A DNA stretch of 64,000 bases. Origin: Isoetes taiwanensis. Its lineage: Eukaryota; Streptophyta; Lycopodiopsida; Isoetales; Isoetaceae. Under the pieces are notes generated by a model. That model was not told the origin of the DNA. It made no database searches and worked only from the letters and a program-made list of their open reading frames with translations. Positions 33,883-46,317 of the stretch are shown piece by piece. Position 1 is the stretch's first letter. The number at the start of each line of letters is the position of its first letter. The position numbers and the translations under genes were made by a program. The DNA is taken from NCBI GenBank assembly GCA_021234155.1, contig JAJEKV010000079.1:2950261-3014260 (forward strand), given 5' to 3'.

Positions 33883-34075
33883 GAAGGAAGGAAGGAAGGA
33901 AGGAAGTATATTTTAACCTCCACGGAGGCCAAACTTGACCTATGAGACGGTACATGCAGTACACAAAGCAGATAAAACCACACCAAAAAGACAAATGCTA
34001 CTATACAATGTGTCCCTACTACTGGGATTAAAAAACCCCCACATGGGAGGAAAAACCCTGGTAGTAGGCTCTCAG
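33876..34075 (-). mobile_element. LINE 3' end inserted in opposite orientation, (TTCC)n tail
   Basis: On the minus strand a hairpin region (34068-34015; arms CCTACTAC.../...GTAGTAGG enclosing GGTTTTTTAAT) leads to TTTGGCCTCCGTGGAGGTTAAAAT and ends in a TTCC repeat (33900-33876). It has the same signature as other LINE 3' ends here and truncates LINE 2. Confidence 0.7.
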
Positions 34076-34166
34076 ATCCCTTGTCCTATAAGGGATTCTC
34101 TGACGGTAGAGACTTGCAAAATGTAGGATGCGAGACGTGCAGGAGGTAAAATGGCCTTATATGGTA

Positions 34167-34200
34167 CTAGAAAAAGTGCCCAGCGTTGCTGGGCTTTTCA
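34167..34200 (-). mobile_element. Helitron 3' terminus
   Basis: On the minus strand: hairpin GCCCAGC/GCTGGGC with a 3-nt loop (34178-34194), a 7-nt spacer, CTAG (34170-34167), then T. Same layout and same stem as the end at 4270. The body would extend rightward, through the A/T-rich 34200-35000 and possibly the gene fragments beyond; no 5' end was found. Confidence 0.6.
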
Positions 34201-34990
34201 TTGGGAAAGACTTAAAAAGGACTGTTACAAAGAATGCTTTCACTTTATAGATAAAGTACAAATGTATTCTATGCTTTAGCAATTGGGGTTTCGATTAGGT
34301 TATATAACCTAAACATCAAATTCTAAAGCATGGGATTTGGATAAATAAAAACAACCTTCCCATTGTTGGCTAGTGGATTACAAATCTTAATCTCTTTAAG
34401 CGTATAAAGCTTGATAACTTAAAAAACATGGATGTTAGAAGTCAACATGAGTTGCACAATACAAACCTTTTGATGTTTAGGATATAGATAACAATACCAC
34501 AATTTAAGCATAAGGTAGAATAATAGAACTTTAAAATTAGATAATATTTTTCATTTGCTAGCAAATCCTGTCCTTAAAACGCAACATGTAACATCCTTGA
34601 AATAAAACAATAAAATGCCTTGTGAAAAATAAGTGTTGTTGTAGCACTCCATGATTTATGCAGAAGCATTTATCCTTCATAGAAAGATTGTGAGAACATT
34701 TGCTTGAATATAAATCAACAATAAAAAATGTATAATTTCATAGCATTTCATATCGTGATCATTGGAGATATGATTTGCTAGCTTATTTGTTTCATAGAAT
34801 CCATTTACCATTATAATTTAACTTCATAAGAAATTGTTTTTGTTGGGCCTTGGAGGATGACATGTCTCAATCCTTCTTCAACAGAAATACCAAGCCAATC
34901 ATCAATGCTTTGAATCAGCACTGCATTCCATGCCAACTTGCAAGTAAGAAAGAATCCAGAAGACTGTGATCGATCAGATTTCAATCTATA
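34201..34990. other. A/T-rich, no supported gene
   Basis: Probable Helitron interior. No coding signal. Confidence 0.4.
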
Positions 34991-35345
34991 ATCTCTTGCT
35001 ATGATGCACAGCTATAAAGTGATTCGAGGCACGGGAGGTGTTTGACAAGTTCCTAATCCAAGACGTGGTCTCATGGAATGCCCTCATTACAGGATATGCT
35101 GAAAATGGGCTTGAAATTGATGCCCTTACGCAGTCATATATGTTTGCAGTTTTAAGGTATGTGGCAATGTTAGGGCGATTGATAAAGGCCGTGAAATACA
35201 TCATGCTATCTCTAAAAGCGGACTTGACATTGCCAGTCCCACAAGTTGCATCATGGACCACACTAATTGCACCATATATTGGGAATGGATCTGGTCAAGA
35301 AGCTTTGAAATGCTTTGAGAAGATGCAGATGGAGGTTCTGCACAA
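34991..35345 (+). pseudogene. Pentatricopeptide repeat (PPR) gene fragment
   Basis: A frame at about 35026-35120 encodes AREVFDKFLIQDVVSWNALI followed by TGYAENGLEIDAL, the signature of a PPR motif of the PLS class. A second degenerate motif follows at 35245-35330 (VASWTTLIAPYIGNGSGQEA, then CFEKMQ). PPR proteins bind organellar RNA. Only about two repeats remain, separated by a scrambled segment, and there is no start or targeting peptide, so this is a fragment. A Helitron end lies 830 bp upstream; capture by that element is possible but unproven. Confidence 0.75.
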
Positions 35346-35900
35346 TAATATCTTGGATATGCATAGACATTGCAGATGCTTTATCATATAATAAATATAT
35401 CCACAGCTTGCTTTGTCATAATAAATATGCGCAATAATATCTTGGGTATGCATAGACATTGCAGATGCTTTATCATATAATAAATATCCACAGCTTGCTT
35501 TGTCAGAATAAATATCCTCAGCTTCTAATTTTTTTTTTTTTTGAAAGACCATTGTTCCCATTATCAATTGTACGAAATTAAAAAACTCATGAGTCAAACA
35601 ATCCAGATTTGGGTCTTATGACCCTTAAAGAATTTTTTATCGAACCAATGGCTGGAGCGGCCAATACTATCACAATTAGGTAGAACTTTGATAAGCATCG
35701 AGAATAAATGGTCACTGCAAATGATTACAGAATATGCTACATTCCTTGAACCAAATATTGATGCTCCAAATGTAGTGGACAAGAAATCTATGTCATTAAA
35801 TAAGGGTGGTACCCGAAACTAACTTCATAATGTACCACAAAAGAACAAGTCAGTCATGAAAGATAAAGAAGCCCGGAACTGCCTTGTTGTCAAGTAAGCA

Positions 35901-36500
35901 TCAAGATGTATCAGATGTGGGTACAATTTTAGTCAGTGACAATCTTAATGTTGAATCAATAGTTGAGGGCTCTGCCATTGCTCCATTGTCAAAATCACCA
36001 CATGCCAATCTTTTTGTAATTGGTGAAATAATGATCATACCAAGATCTTCTATGGAACTGATATGGCGATCGGTAAAAGGGTTGTTCCACATTAGGGTGT
36101 TCATAGCAGGAGCAACAAATAAGGGCTTGGTGAAATCCCATGCACGAACAATAGATGTCAAAAGATTGTCACATAGACCCCCTGCAATCTTTGCTAGACT
36201 TACCATTGCATCTGCCCATTGTCTGAGTTCAATGTGCAAAGCATTATCCCCTAGCTTCTTCCAGCTTGACCATTCCATTTCATCTGTATATAAGAGAACA
36301 ACAGAAGGGAGAGATTTCTTATCTATAAAATGCAAAGAAGCTTTTGTCGCAACTGCCTTCACCTCTGCCCAATCAGATAAACTCTCGGCGAGAATCCCAA
36401 ACTTGTTTGCAGCAACGCTAACACTGGCAGCTAAAAGGATGTGAGGTCTGGAGACCCCCGAATGCTTTCCTTTAGAAGAATGTCCATTGGATATATCCAT
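35901..36500 (-). pseudogene. HAL3-like phosphopantothenoylcysteine decarboxylase, intronless copy with a damaged FMN site
   Basis: An open frame of 199 codons from ATG 36500, close to the about 209 residues of plant HAL3 proteins. These are FMN-dependent enzymes that decarboxylate phosphopantothenoylcysteine in coenzyme A synthesis. Visible blocks: HILLAASVSVAANKFG near the start; WAEVKAVATKASLHF; the catalytic-His segment LHIELRQWAD; KIAGGLCDNLLTSIVRAWDF; the substrate-binding PAMNTLMWNNPF; and RLACGD, with the catalytic Cys, followed by GAMAEPS. About seven residues that normally form the PLSANT flavin loop between RQWAD and KIAGG are missing. In the first flavin-binding turn, the usual ASGSVAAIK reads ASVSVAANK. 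The frame has no intron, suggesting a retrocopy. It could still make a stable protein, but decarboxylase activity is unlikely. Confidence 0.8.
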
Positions 36501-36560
36501 GAGCTTCCAGCTGATCTCTCGTATAATGTGCCTGATCTCCACAAAGCTGTTAATCTTCAC

Positions 36561-37502
36561 CTATAAATAGCTGGTACTTTCTCATTGTAGCTGGAACTCC
36601 AGTGAATGACCAACGCCCAAGAATTCTTCATTACCAATAAAAATGTCCAACCAAGACCATGGCATTATCAGTGATAAGGGATGACTGAGATCTACAATTC
36701 GATGGACACTTAACAATTATCTCTTGCAATTTCTTAACTATTATCTCTTGAAAGCTTGTAGCGTTGTAACTTACGGGCTTCCTGCACAAGGAAAGAGAGC
36801 TATTCATTTAATCTTGTTGAAAGCTATGTCATTGTCAGGAGGATCATTGACAATATTTCATCTTTCAGTACTGATTTTTCACCCATCCAACATGAGGTCA
36901 AATGGGCCCCAGTGCATGCTAACTGACACCAACTTGAAGATGTCATGTCTGTTTCAGATAAATTAGCACAGCTACACAGATTTCTTGTATTGATTCTTAA
37001 AAGAAGGTGCCTATGCAGTTTTATTGACGCTGCTTACCAGGTTTGCAGATCATAAATGTGCAGCAACTCTTTATTTCCAACACAAAGATCATTAGAAAAG
37101 TGTCTTTCTGCATGGATTTAAAAGCAAGACAAATCCTCGTGCAGAAATTAATTACTTTTTTTCTGTTAATAATGTGCATTTTTGGGAATCACAAGGACAG
37201 TAAACAACTTAGTACTAGTGTTGGGGCAACCTTCCAACTGTGCCAACCTGTTAACCGAGGTTGGCCAAGGCTGGTCTTAGAAGGCCAACTGAGGTTCGCC
37301 CCTGTCTAATTTCCAAAGTATAAAAGACATGGAAGTATCCCAACTTCAAGAAGATACATATATACAACAGAACCAAAGTGCCATATTAATTCAGACCTTA
37401 GATTTCTGATACAATTATGTGTAGCCTATTAGGATAGATCGTACAAACAGGATATGGCCGAATTAGGTGTTCTTGTTACAGAAGAACCGGGATTTCATCA
37501 GG
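36561..37502. other. No supported gene
   Basis: Short frames without motifs; non-coding. Confidence 0.4.
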
Positions 37503-38600
37503 TTAGAACTTAAATCTCTGCTCTGTCTTATGTTCTTCTGTTATAACACAAATTGCAAGAGACAATAGTTTCCATGATGCAAGGATTTCTTGCAGAAGCT
37601 TAGCTGGAATATGACTGCAAGGTATACCATGAAAACGAATGGGTTTATAACTTTGCATCTCTTGCTTTCCAGAACACTGCCAAAGAATTAACAGTGAAAA
37701 TATGGTGTCCTGAGAAGGCAGAAAAATGTTTATCACAACATGCAATATGCCCTAACGCAATCAAAGTAACAATCACGTTACCCATGTCTCAAAGATGAAT
37801 ACTGATGAAGAAAATGGTGTACTGTAATGAGCCAACACCTGGAATCGAATGTACAATAGAATTTTGTTATTATTCATAAAATCAAGCGCTACAAACATCT
37901 TATTGAATATCGGCGGTATTCTTTTCCCATTACGAAGAGCTTCATAAGAAATTGTGTTCATTAGGTCGAGCATAGAAAGACAACTTCAAGAATACACTAA
38001 AAGCCGTTAAAGACCAAGTTGACGGATCACTCTGATTCTATACCAGATTGAGCCCTATATAGCTTTGAAAATACCATCTTTGCAGCCTGGAGAATCAAAA
38101 TGCTGGTCCTTCATATAGGACAATGCCTAGCCTTGAAATGGAGATGCTCTAGCTGCCCTCTACAATCATGAAGGGCCCAAGAAAAGATTAAAATCATGTT
38201 ACAGAAAGTAGTACGTTTAGATTAAAAAAAAGTCGTTTCTAATTTGAAGCCAACGAAACTCTTACCTTTCTAGCTCTGTTCTAGTGGCAGACATATTCGA
38301 CCTTCCAGGAAAGACACAAACTTCAGATAGAGGGCAAATTCGAGGCCAAATTCAACAGGAAAGGAGGCGATCTCAAAGAAAATCCCCTATCCAAGCATGC
38401 ACTTGCTCTGGCTCCGACAAAGTTTTGCATCAGATGCATTCTCTAAGGCTTTCCGCAATATTATATCACCATCATCATCTTCACTGTCTGAATCAAATCC
38501 ATGAACTTCTTTTACATCGCCAAGCTGGTCATGAAGAGCCTGCCATAAACGCAGTCATCCATAATGATAAGAAACAACTGCAAACAAGGATCAGAGGTAA
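37503..38600 (-). CDS. Exon-like traces of an unidentified gene
   Basis: Three minus-strand stretches look protein-derived. About 38550-38410 encodes LHDQLGDVKEVHGFDSDSED followed by DDGDIILRKALENASDAK (acidic, after a GCAG acceptor-like site). 37973-37830 encodes LDLMNTISYEALRNGKRIPP and ends before a GTGTTGG donor-like site. 37680-37505 encodes CSGKQEMQSYKPIRFHGIPC and ends in a stop. I cannot name the protein or join the pieces. It may be the 3' half of a spliced gene or a decayed one. Confidence 0.25.
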
Positions 38601-39079
38601 AAAAAAAAAAGAATTAACGTCTCACAAATCGGCTCGCATAAATTGGCTATTAAACATATAAGGTCATGCATTTTTAACTATAAAGGCTCATCAATTTTGA
38701 ATCTTTCAAGAAAACTTAGACGGAAGACATAGATGATTTTACAATTCTACCTGCACTTTATTTGGTCTAAACCATTTGTTTTACGTGACCATCTCCATGT
38801 ACAGGTGATGTACTTAATAGAACTTTGTTAAAAGCATAAACGGATTTTAACCTGGTTTTTAATCCGGATTGTATCTACATTTGACTGACAAATATGGCTC
38901 TACTCCTATTTTCATTCTTTTGTTCATCTTGCTGTTGTGTTCTACAAGAAGAGGCTAATTTTTGTCATAAGTAGGATAACAATAAACCACTTGTTAAGAT
39001 TAGCCGACAAGTTATTTTGTTGATTTGGGACATATATATAAGCTAATTCAGGTTATAAACAATTAGTTGGTTAGAAGGA

Positions 39080-42000
39080 AATGAATATGTCCAAAGGAGA
39101 AAGAAATGCTTATAGGTTGATGTCTAATTTTATATATATCCCCCCTTCCTCATCACACCAGTATTCTTGGAGCAATAAAAGGAAAGGTGATCAAAGAACC
39201 TACTGCCTGCTGGATAGGTTCTACCTATGCAATTTTGATCTCAAGGATTGGGATGATTTAACAATCTCAAGTGATGTTGGAAACTCCATATCAGATCACC
39301 ACCCTCAGTTTTTGGGAAATATGACACCTCCACAGAAATGGGGCACAAAAACCTCATTTAAGTTTAATACAACAATGCTTCAGAATAAATAGTTTTGTGA
39401 GGAGTTTAAAAAATATTATACTCAGATGCCTAGATTACCCCTCTCCGAATCTATGAAACACTTTGTACAAAAATTCAGGGACATCAAATCCTGGATTAAA
39501 GAATGGGGAAAGGAATGGAGTCTAAAGAGGAAAAAAGAGAAACAAGAAGTGTATGAGGCTATGAGGGAGGTTAGGGGATCTCTGTTTCAAGATAAAAATA
39601 ACAAGATGTGGCAAGAAAAGGGGGCAGAATTAGAGATAAAAGTCAAAAAAATAGAAGAGACAGAAGCAAAAAGTCTGGCCATAAGAAGCAAATGCAAATA
39701 CATCAACGAAATGGATGATACAGGTTCAGCCTTCTCCTTCAGGACTGCCAAGAGCAGAATCATCAACAATGGAATTGTATTGGTTAAAGATGGGAAAGGT
39801 AATACCTTGACTGCTCAAAATGAGATACAAGAATATTTTCATAAGGAATATCAAAAGCTGTTCACCAAGTATGAGGTAGATACAAAAGTCATAGAGGATT
39901 TCTTCTCTCAGATTCCCAAGGGACCAGAAATCAAAGATGAGGACCTTCTTCAAACACCTGAGGAGAAGGAAATAAAGGAAACATTACAGTCAATGGCACA
40001 TGGTAAGAGCCCAAGCCCTGATGGGTTCCAACCTGAATTCTATTTAGGTTTCTGGGAAATCATGAAAGAGGATCTAATAACATTCATCCAAGGAGCATGG
40101 CGGGCCAGATATTTGCATCCAGCCATTAATGCAGGGCATATTACCCTCATTTCAAAAGTCAGCTGCCCAACAAACATTGGTGAGTGGAGGCCAATTTAAC
40201 TTACTAACACCACTTATAAGGTGCTTGCTAAGATCCTTGCAAACAGATTGAAGCCAAATCTAATGAAGGTCATAAACCCCTGCCAATCAGCATTGCTTCC
40301 CCAAAGAAATATTCTGGTTAATTATATTGGTGCTGCTGAAGGTTTGCATTGGAACAAGCTTACAAAACAGAAATGCATGCTTCTAAAACTAGACTTCAGA
40401 AGGGCTTATGACACAATTAGCTGGCAATTCCTAGAGAAAGCCATGGCCCATATTGGACTGCCTGAGGAAGTGTACCAGAAAGTCTACGGATTTAATATGA
40501 CTGCCTCCTCATCCTTGATTATTAATGGATCTCCCACTGATCAGTTTCCTTGTAGGAGAGGAGTAAGGCAAGGCTGCCCCCTGGCTCCTTACTTATTTCT
40601 GATAGTGGCTGAGGTGTTGACAAAGCAGGTGATGCACATGCAGACAAAAGGGGACATTCAATGTTTACAACTACCAGGAGATGGAGGTACCTTTTCCATT
40701 ATGCAATATGCTGATGATACCTTTGTTTTTCTGAAAGAAGATGTACCCAATTTTCTAACAGCAATGGAAAGGTTTGGCAGTATGTCAGGTGTGTTTTTGA
40801 ACAAAAGCAAGTGTGCTATAATTATGGATTCCCAGGAAACATCAATGCAAGGAATTAAAGTGCTGAATAAAGAAGCTGGTACAGTCATATTAGGTATCCC
40901 TTTGGCTCTAAATTCATCTTTAAAAGGATTATGGGAACCAATTGTTACCAGAATTAAAAAAAAGCTTGGGACATATGCATCTTGCCTATCTTTGGCTGGA
41001 AGAATACAGATTGCTAATGCTGTCATAGGGAGTACTCATGTTTACTTTTCCTCAGCAATCATAGGAGATAAAGCTTCTTATTCCAAGATAGAGGTAGCTA
41101 TCAGGAAATTTATTTGGCAGGGATCTCACAAGGTAGCATGGGATGATCTGACCAAGTCTAAGAAGGAGGGAGGACTGGGGTGCAAGGATCTTTTTGTTCA
41201 AGCACAAGTCGTGGCAGCTAAAATGATATGGAGGGCTATCCATAACAACTCCCCTTCCCTAGCAAGAATCATATCCTGTGGGCAGTCATACTCTGAAACA
41301 CCAATTGCCAGATTCAGCATATTTTCAGTTTAACCCCTGCCCAAATACCTCAAACATCTTGAGGAGAATGTTTGAGGCCTGGAATTTAGCCTCTTTATGC
41401 TATAGACCACCATGTATTGATGAAACTGCTAAGGAGATAAAATTTTTTGGCATCCAGGTATAGCAGGTAGTGATAATAACTGTCTGGCATGTATTCACCC
41501 ACAAAAATACATGCAATGGCACCAAGCATGAATCAGACAGATTGGAGACCTTTACCAGGAAGGATCAGGTTGGAAATCCTGGGAAGAAATAGCAGAAATA
41601 ACCAAGAGTTCAACTATGGATAAGGAAATTTACAATATAGTCATGGATAAAGTTGAGCAGATTGATGAGCTGGTTGATAGATACAGCCAATGGAATCTCA
41701 AGGGCAAGGAATTATATTCAGTGAAAGAAATATATAAGGCCTTAATCCAACACAAACCTTCCAGAGCTACTTTTCTTTGGAATTGTAGACAGAAGACTCT
41801 AGCAAAAGTATGTAAAAAAGGGTGGAAGAGCTACACTGCAAATAAAATAAAAACATTTACATGGCTTATTTTGCATCAAGGGCTGATGACCAATCAAAGG
41901 AAAGCCAAGTTTGACTCGGCTATATCAGTAAGGTGTCCCTTGGGATGTGGGGAGGTTGAATCCTCTAATCATGTCTTCCAATGTAAGGTCATTAGTGAAT

Positions 42001-42920
42001 TCTGGAACTGGACTGCCCAGATAAATAAAGGTGCAATTGGAGAGAATGGTCTCATTGAATTCCTGAACACAGATGACAGGGTTTTGAGCACAACAAGAGC
42101 ACTCTGCTGTTGGGTAGCATGGAAGCACAGGAACAGGGTCACAATGGAACACAAGAATCCAAACATTATCTGGCTGAAACAAATCTTCTTAACTGAGCTT
42201 GTAAACTCGGCCATTGCCCATAGATCCCTAAAAGGGATGAACTATGATAAAGGCTGGACAGCCTTTGGTAGATTTCAGGGAACCTATGACTTCTTTGTGA
42301 TGAATCTAACTAGTGATGATGTTATTTTGCACAGATGCTATGAGGAGGCTTAACAGATATGGAGCATCAGATCGAGGAATGGGGGTAGCTGAAGATTCGG
42401 ACAGCGAGGAGTCAAATCTCCCCATGGTTGAAGAAGAGGAAATTTTTATTCAATTGAAACAGGAAATGATTCATGCAGCAGCATTAAAGAAGATCCTGAA
42501 AAGAACTGAGGCCTGGAGACATAACAATCTTAGGCCTTTCTTTATGAACTTATTCCATAAATGGCAGCAGAAACGGGAGGCCCATGTGCTACTTCTATTC
42601 ACCAACTATCCGGTTGCCAAACTGGATTTGCTTCTGAATATTTTTGGTAGACGGACAGTGCATGATCTTACCATGCAGGATCTACTCGAGGCACAGTAGA
42701 ACAAATCAGTCCACTTATGAACTCTGAACTTTGACTTTTTTGATATTTATAAGTTTGGATTATGTATCAGAATTAGTCTGGTTTTTTGAACACATTCCCA
42801 ACTATAAGGAATGTGTATATGGCATTATGTCTATTAGTGTATCACTGATGGTACACAGTATTATGATGTAATTTTCTAGTATGAATACAAAACCCACCAA
42901 AAAAAATAAATAAATAAAAT
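39080..42920 (+). mobile_element. LINE 3: plant L1-type retrotransposon, nearly continuous ORF2
   Basis: A 5'-truncated L1-type element. It begins within the endonuclease (SSSHQYSWSNKR and the terminal ISDHHP, near 39300). The reverse transcriptase follows: ISKVSCPTNIGEWRPI (40150-40197), LLKLDFRRAYDTISWQFLE (40381-40437), RRGVRQGCPLAPYLFL (40555-40602), and the catalytic QYADDTFVF (40705-40731). The C-terminal zinc-finger region is LGCGEVESSNHVFQCKV (41941-41992). Most of 39081-42353 is one frame interrupted by stops at 39390 (TAG at an expected Trp) and 40197, then by frame changes between about 41320 and 41460 and a stop near 41527. It ends in a (TAAA)n-type tail (42900-42920). The few lesions suggest fairly recent insertion. 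It belongs to a different clade from LINEs A, B, 2 and 4. Confidence 0.9.
42313..42699 (+). CDS. Extra frame at the 3' end of LINE 3
   Basis: A 128-codon frame overlaps the last 41 bp of the ORF2 frame in another register. It encodes an acidic stretch (EDSDSEESNLPMVEEEE, residues about 27-43), then a basic helical region (LKKILKRTEAWRHN) and a hydrophobic-rich end. I do not recognise it. It could be a small third ORF, or the old C-terminal end of ORF2 split off by a frameshift. It lies wholly within the element, before the A-rich tail. Confidence 0.4.
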   Translation: MMMLFCTDAMRRLNRYGASDRGMGVAEDSDSEESNLPMVEEEEIFIQLKQEMIHAAALKKILKRTEAWRHNNLRPFFMNLFHKWQQKREAHVLLLFTNYPVAKLDLLLNIFGRRTVHDLTMQDLLEAQ

Positions 42921-43104
42921 TGCATATGAAATGCTGAGAACTTTGTCTTGGGCACTTTTTCTACTGCAGTTATAATGTAGATATAAATTGGAAAATCTAC
43001 TTGATTGGAAAAGTACTTATACTCTAGACAAGAACATTCTTTCTAGTATAGCACTATGATGGTTGATGTTGTGAATCCACATCATTTATATCCTCTTTAT
43101 AACT

Positions 43105-43178
43105 GTTTAGAATAGAATAGAATAGAATATGATTTTATCGTCCACGGAGACCAACTAAGGTTTGGTTCCAAAATAGTC
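43105..43178 (-). mobile_element. LINE 3' end, minus orientation, (ATTCT)n tail
   Basis: On the minus strand TTTGGAACCAAACCTTAG, TTGGTCTCCGTGGACGATAA and AATCATATTCT followed by ATTCT repeats (43131-43110). The (TAA)n tract abuts its upstream side. Confidence 0.75.
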
Positions 43179-43355
<177 letters not shown>

Positions 43356-43851
43356 TATTTAAATCATGCCCCTTTTGGACCTTGAAGATCATGGAGCAAA
43401 ACAATTTACAACATTTGTCTTGCTTTTAACAAAAAAAAGTCTATGAGTTTCTATCTTTTTCATGTATGCGCCTAAAATATTTGGTGGCATTCTAGCAATG
43501 AATGAAAACTGCTGAAACTAATATTGAAAACATCTCTTAATGACATTTGTTTCATATTCCAGTTCTTCTTCCATCATAAATCTTTTGCTTCCACTTTAAC
43601 AATATCATGACTTATCATGTACAAACATATTTTTCAGACCTTTTCTCCTTTTTTAAGCTTCTTGCTAAATGTTTTGCTGCTTCTTACTTTCCAATTTCAT
43701 AACTTATCATGTCCAAATGTACTTTTCGGACCTTTTCTCCGTTTCGAAGCTTCTTGCTCTTCTTTCGACTATATGGAGTGCACCTTTCCCTTGATTGCCT
43801 TTTTAGATAGGTTCTAGGAAACCACGAGAAAATAAAAGATAACAATTGCAA

Positions 43852-43882
43852 CTAGTAACGGGTGCCCGGCGTTGCCGGGCAT
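43852..43882 (-). mobile_element. Helitron 3' terminus, variant stem
   Basis: On the minus strand: hairpin GCCCGGC/GCCGGGC (43880-43864) with a 3-nt loop, an 8-nt spacer, CTAG (43855-43852), T. It differs from the ends at 4270 and 34167 by a paired change in the stem. Confidence 0.6.
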
Positions 43883-44376
43883 AGGTACAAATCTAAGTTG
43901 ATGCGAAGCATTTGGTTGGATGGAACATGAGTAGTATTTATGCCTTGGGAATAGTGTTTTGTTTTGCAATAATGTCCTATGCCTCTTGAGGAAATGCATT
44001 TTGATGATAGAAGAATTTTAAGTGTTTAACATGTATAATATCTATTGTTCGTGAGAATTAAGAATCTCTTGTTATAGCTAGGATCATGTTGCAAGTTTGT
44101 TTGCAGTCTAATGTTGCTATTATTCATATTTGTTTGAGCTGGCGAGGATGTACACACATTGCAATATTATATATATGAACATATGCGTCATTCAAAAGGA
44201 AGCCAAGCCAAAATAAGCAGCAGAAGATTTGAAGAAGTTCGAAGATTTGGGTGTGCTACATAAGTTACATATCAATTTGATCTTGCGGGTATGCAATTAA
44301 TATTGGAGTTCCTAGGTGCTATGTTAATGCATTTACCATTTTTTTTTTGTTTTTCCAAGGAGAGACAATAAGGGGT

Positions 44377-44393
44377 GCTCGGCATTGCCGAGC
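44377..44393. repeat. Helitron-type hairpin without a clear CTAG
   Basis: GCTCGGC, loop ATT, GCCGAGC, in the same context as the Helitron hairpins (GGGGTG before, ATAAGC after). The expected CTAG position reads ACAA, so this is a decayed or related end. Confidence 0.45.
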
Positions 44394-44707
44394 ATAAGCA
44401 CGATTCTATGCGTCAACCATGAAGTTGTAGACATACTTACGATACGTAGCTATATTTGAGAGGAAACAAAGGGATACATAGGCTAAGGAAGATAAGCGCG
44501 TAGAATAGCATTTTATAAAATGGACATGATTAACCACAAAGACTAAGTAAAAAGAGAGATTGACCATTGTGTTATTAAAAAGCTACAAACTTTGTATTGT
44601 CGTAATTGCACGAAAGGAAGGGAAGAGATGTATCCCTACAATTGGAAAATACATAATGTTAAGAAACATAATGTTAAAAATATTAAAGATTGTGATGTTA
44701 TGATTTG

Positions 44708-45000
44708 TGTAATGGATGCTTCAAGCTGCATAGCTTTTGGAGGATGCTTTATGTTAGGTCACCTTAAATTTGTGGGTTCGTGGAATTGTTTGTTCTAAAT
44801 CATGGGGTTTTGTAGGATTGTTTGTTCTAGATCATGGGGTTTTATGATTTTCTGTTGAAGTGTAATGGATGCTTCAAGCTGCATAGCTTTTGGAGGATGC
44901 TTTATATTAGGTCACCTTAAATTTACCTATTTGTGGGTTCGTGTGATTGTTTGTTCTAGATCATGAGGTTTTATGATTTTCCGTTGTGTATATCTTGTAT
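44708..45000. repeat. 153-bp direct duplication
   Basis: 44708-44860 and 44861-about 44995 are near-identical, starting TGTAATGGATGCTTCAAGCT. A smaller pair, TGGATGTCTA..TGGAATGGACTTGTG, follows at about 45394 and 45472, and a CACAGTCTGGTTTG repeat at 45895-45960. Non-coding. Confidence 0.7.
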
Positions 45001-46317
45001 TCAAACATCTAGAAGCGACAACAAAAAGGATAAACGTAGAAAAATGTGGTAATAGATGGCAAGCTTTGCACTTATATTTAATGACTATGCAATCTTTTTT
45101 ATCCAAAAAGTAGAAAAGACACGTAGGAGAAGCCAAATGTGGTTCATTGTTCAATATTTTGAAGGTAAAATGCTACCATAAGTTTATACTGAAGTACTCC
45201 CCCTTCAAGGCTAGAAAAGAATTATTTGTTAATTTGTTTCGAATATGTCCTAGCGGATGTGTTTTTGGCAAAACAAAGTTCCATGAAATCTAGATAGAAA
45301 AAGAAATGTTAACATGTGATGTTTATAAAGGTACCGTGTTCATTTGTTGTAGTAACATTTGTTCATTGCCTCGCTTGTTATTAAGCCCTAGTTGGATGTC
45401 TATCTTGGAATGGACTTGTGCACCATTCCCTAAGTAAAAGTGGAATCCTTGCTTGTTAATGAGCCCTAGATTGGATGTCTACCGTGGAATGGACTTGTGA
45501 AATATAGCATTATCTAGAGACATAGACCATTCTATATAAGCAGCATTCCCTTTTGAGTAAACTATGTGCCATTATCTAGAGACGCAAACTGCTCCATAAG
45601 TACGGTGCTGGTAGGATGCCAAATCCAAAATTGCAGAGTAATGTCTCAAGCAAGTTGGATAATCTTCAAGCCCATGGTTATCTTGAAATTTTTTTTGGTA
45701 GAAAGAGATGTACGTATTGCATGCAAAAAATGTCTCAAGCTTGAACAACAGTGTATCTAATATGACTCTTGCGCTGCAGGAGGAGGCCCAGGTAGAGTTT
45801 TCGGCTGAAGCTGCTTCACTTCTTAAAATTAGAGGCCGGGCTTGTTGGTAATAATACAGGGCTGTAATCGCTGCTGTTGGCAAGGCACAGGCACAGTCAC
45901 AGTCTGGTTTGCACAGGCACAGTCTGGTTTGTAATCGTTGTTGGCACAGTCTGGTTTGTAATTGATGTTGGCACAGCTACAGTGTGCTTTGCCGGCAGTG
46001 AATCAGCCTTGGATCGGAATCTGGTGGACTAGCATCTATTTTCCTTCAACATAGCCCCATTTGATTCGGCTAGTTTGGTGGACTGTGAATCGGCCTTGGA
46101 TCGGTGGACTGTGAGCTTCTGGGTGGGAAGAGACATATTGGTTTTTGTTTCTGTTGTTCTTTCTCTTGTTTGAGGGCCCGATGAGGCCAAATAGTTTCTG
46201 ATAGGCCAGATAGTTTCGAAAATGACCAAGGGAACGTTTTGATTGTTCGAGGGAGCGTTCTGAGTGTGAGAGCTGTTTTGTGTATGGTTTATAATGGCAT
46301 GTACATATTTGTGAAGA
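45001..46317. other. No supported gene
   Basis: Short local repeats only; no frame with recognisable content. Confidence 0.4.
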
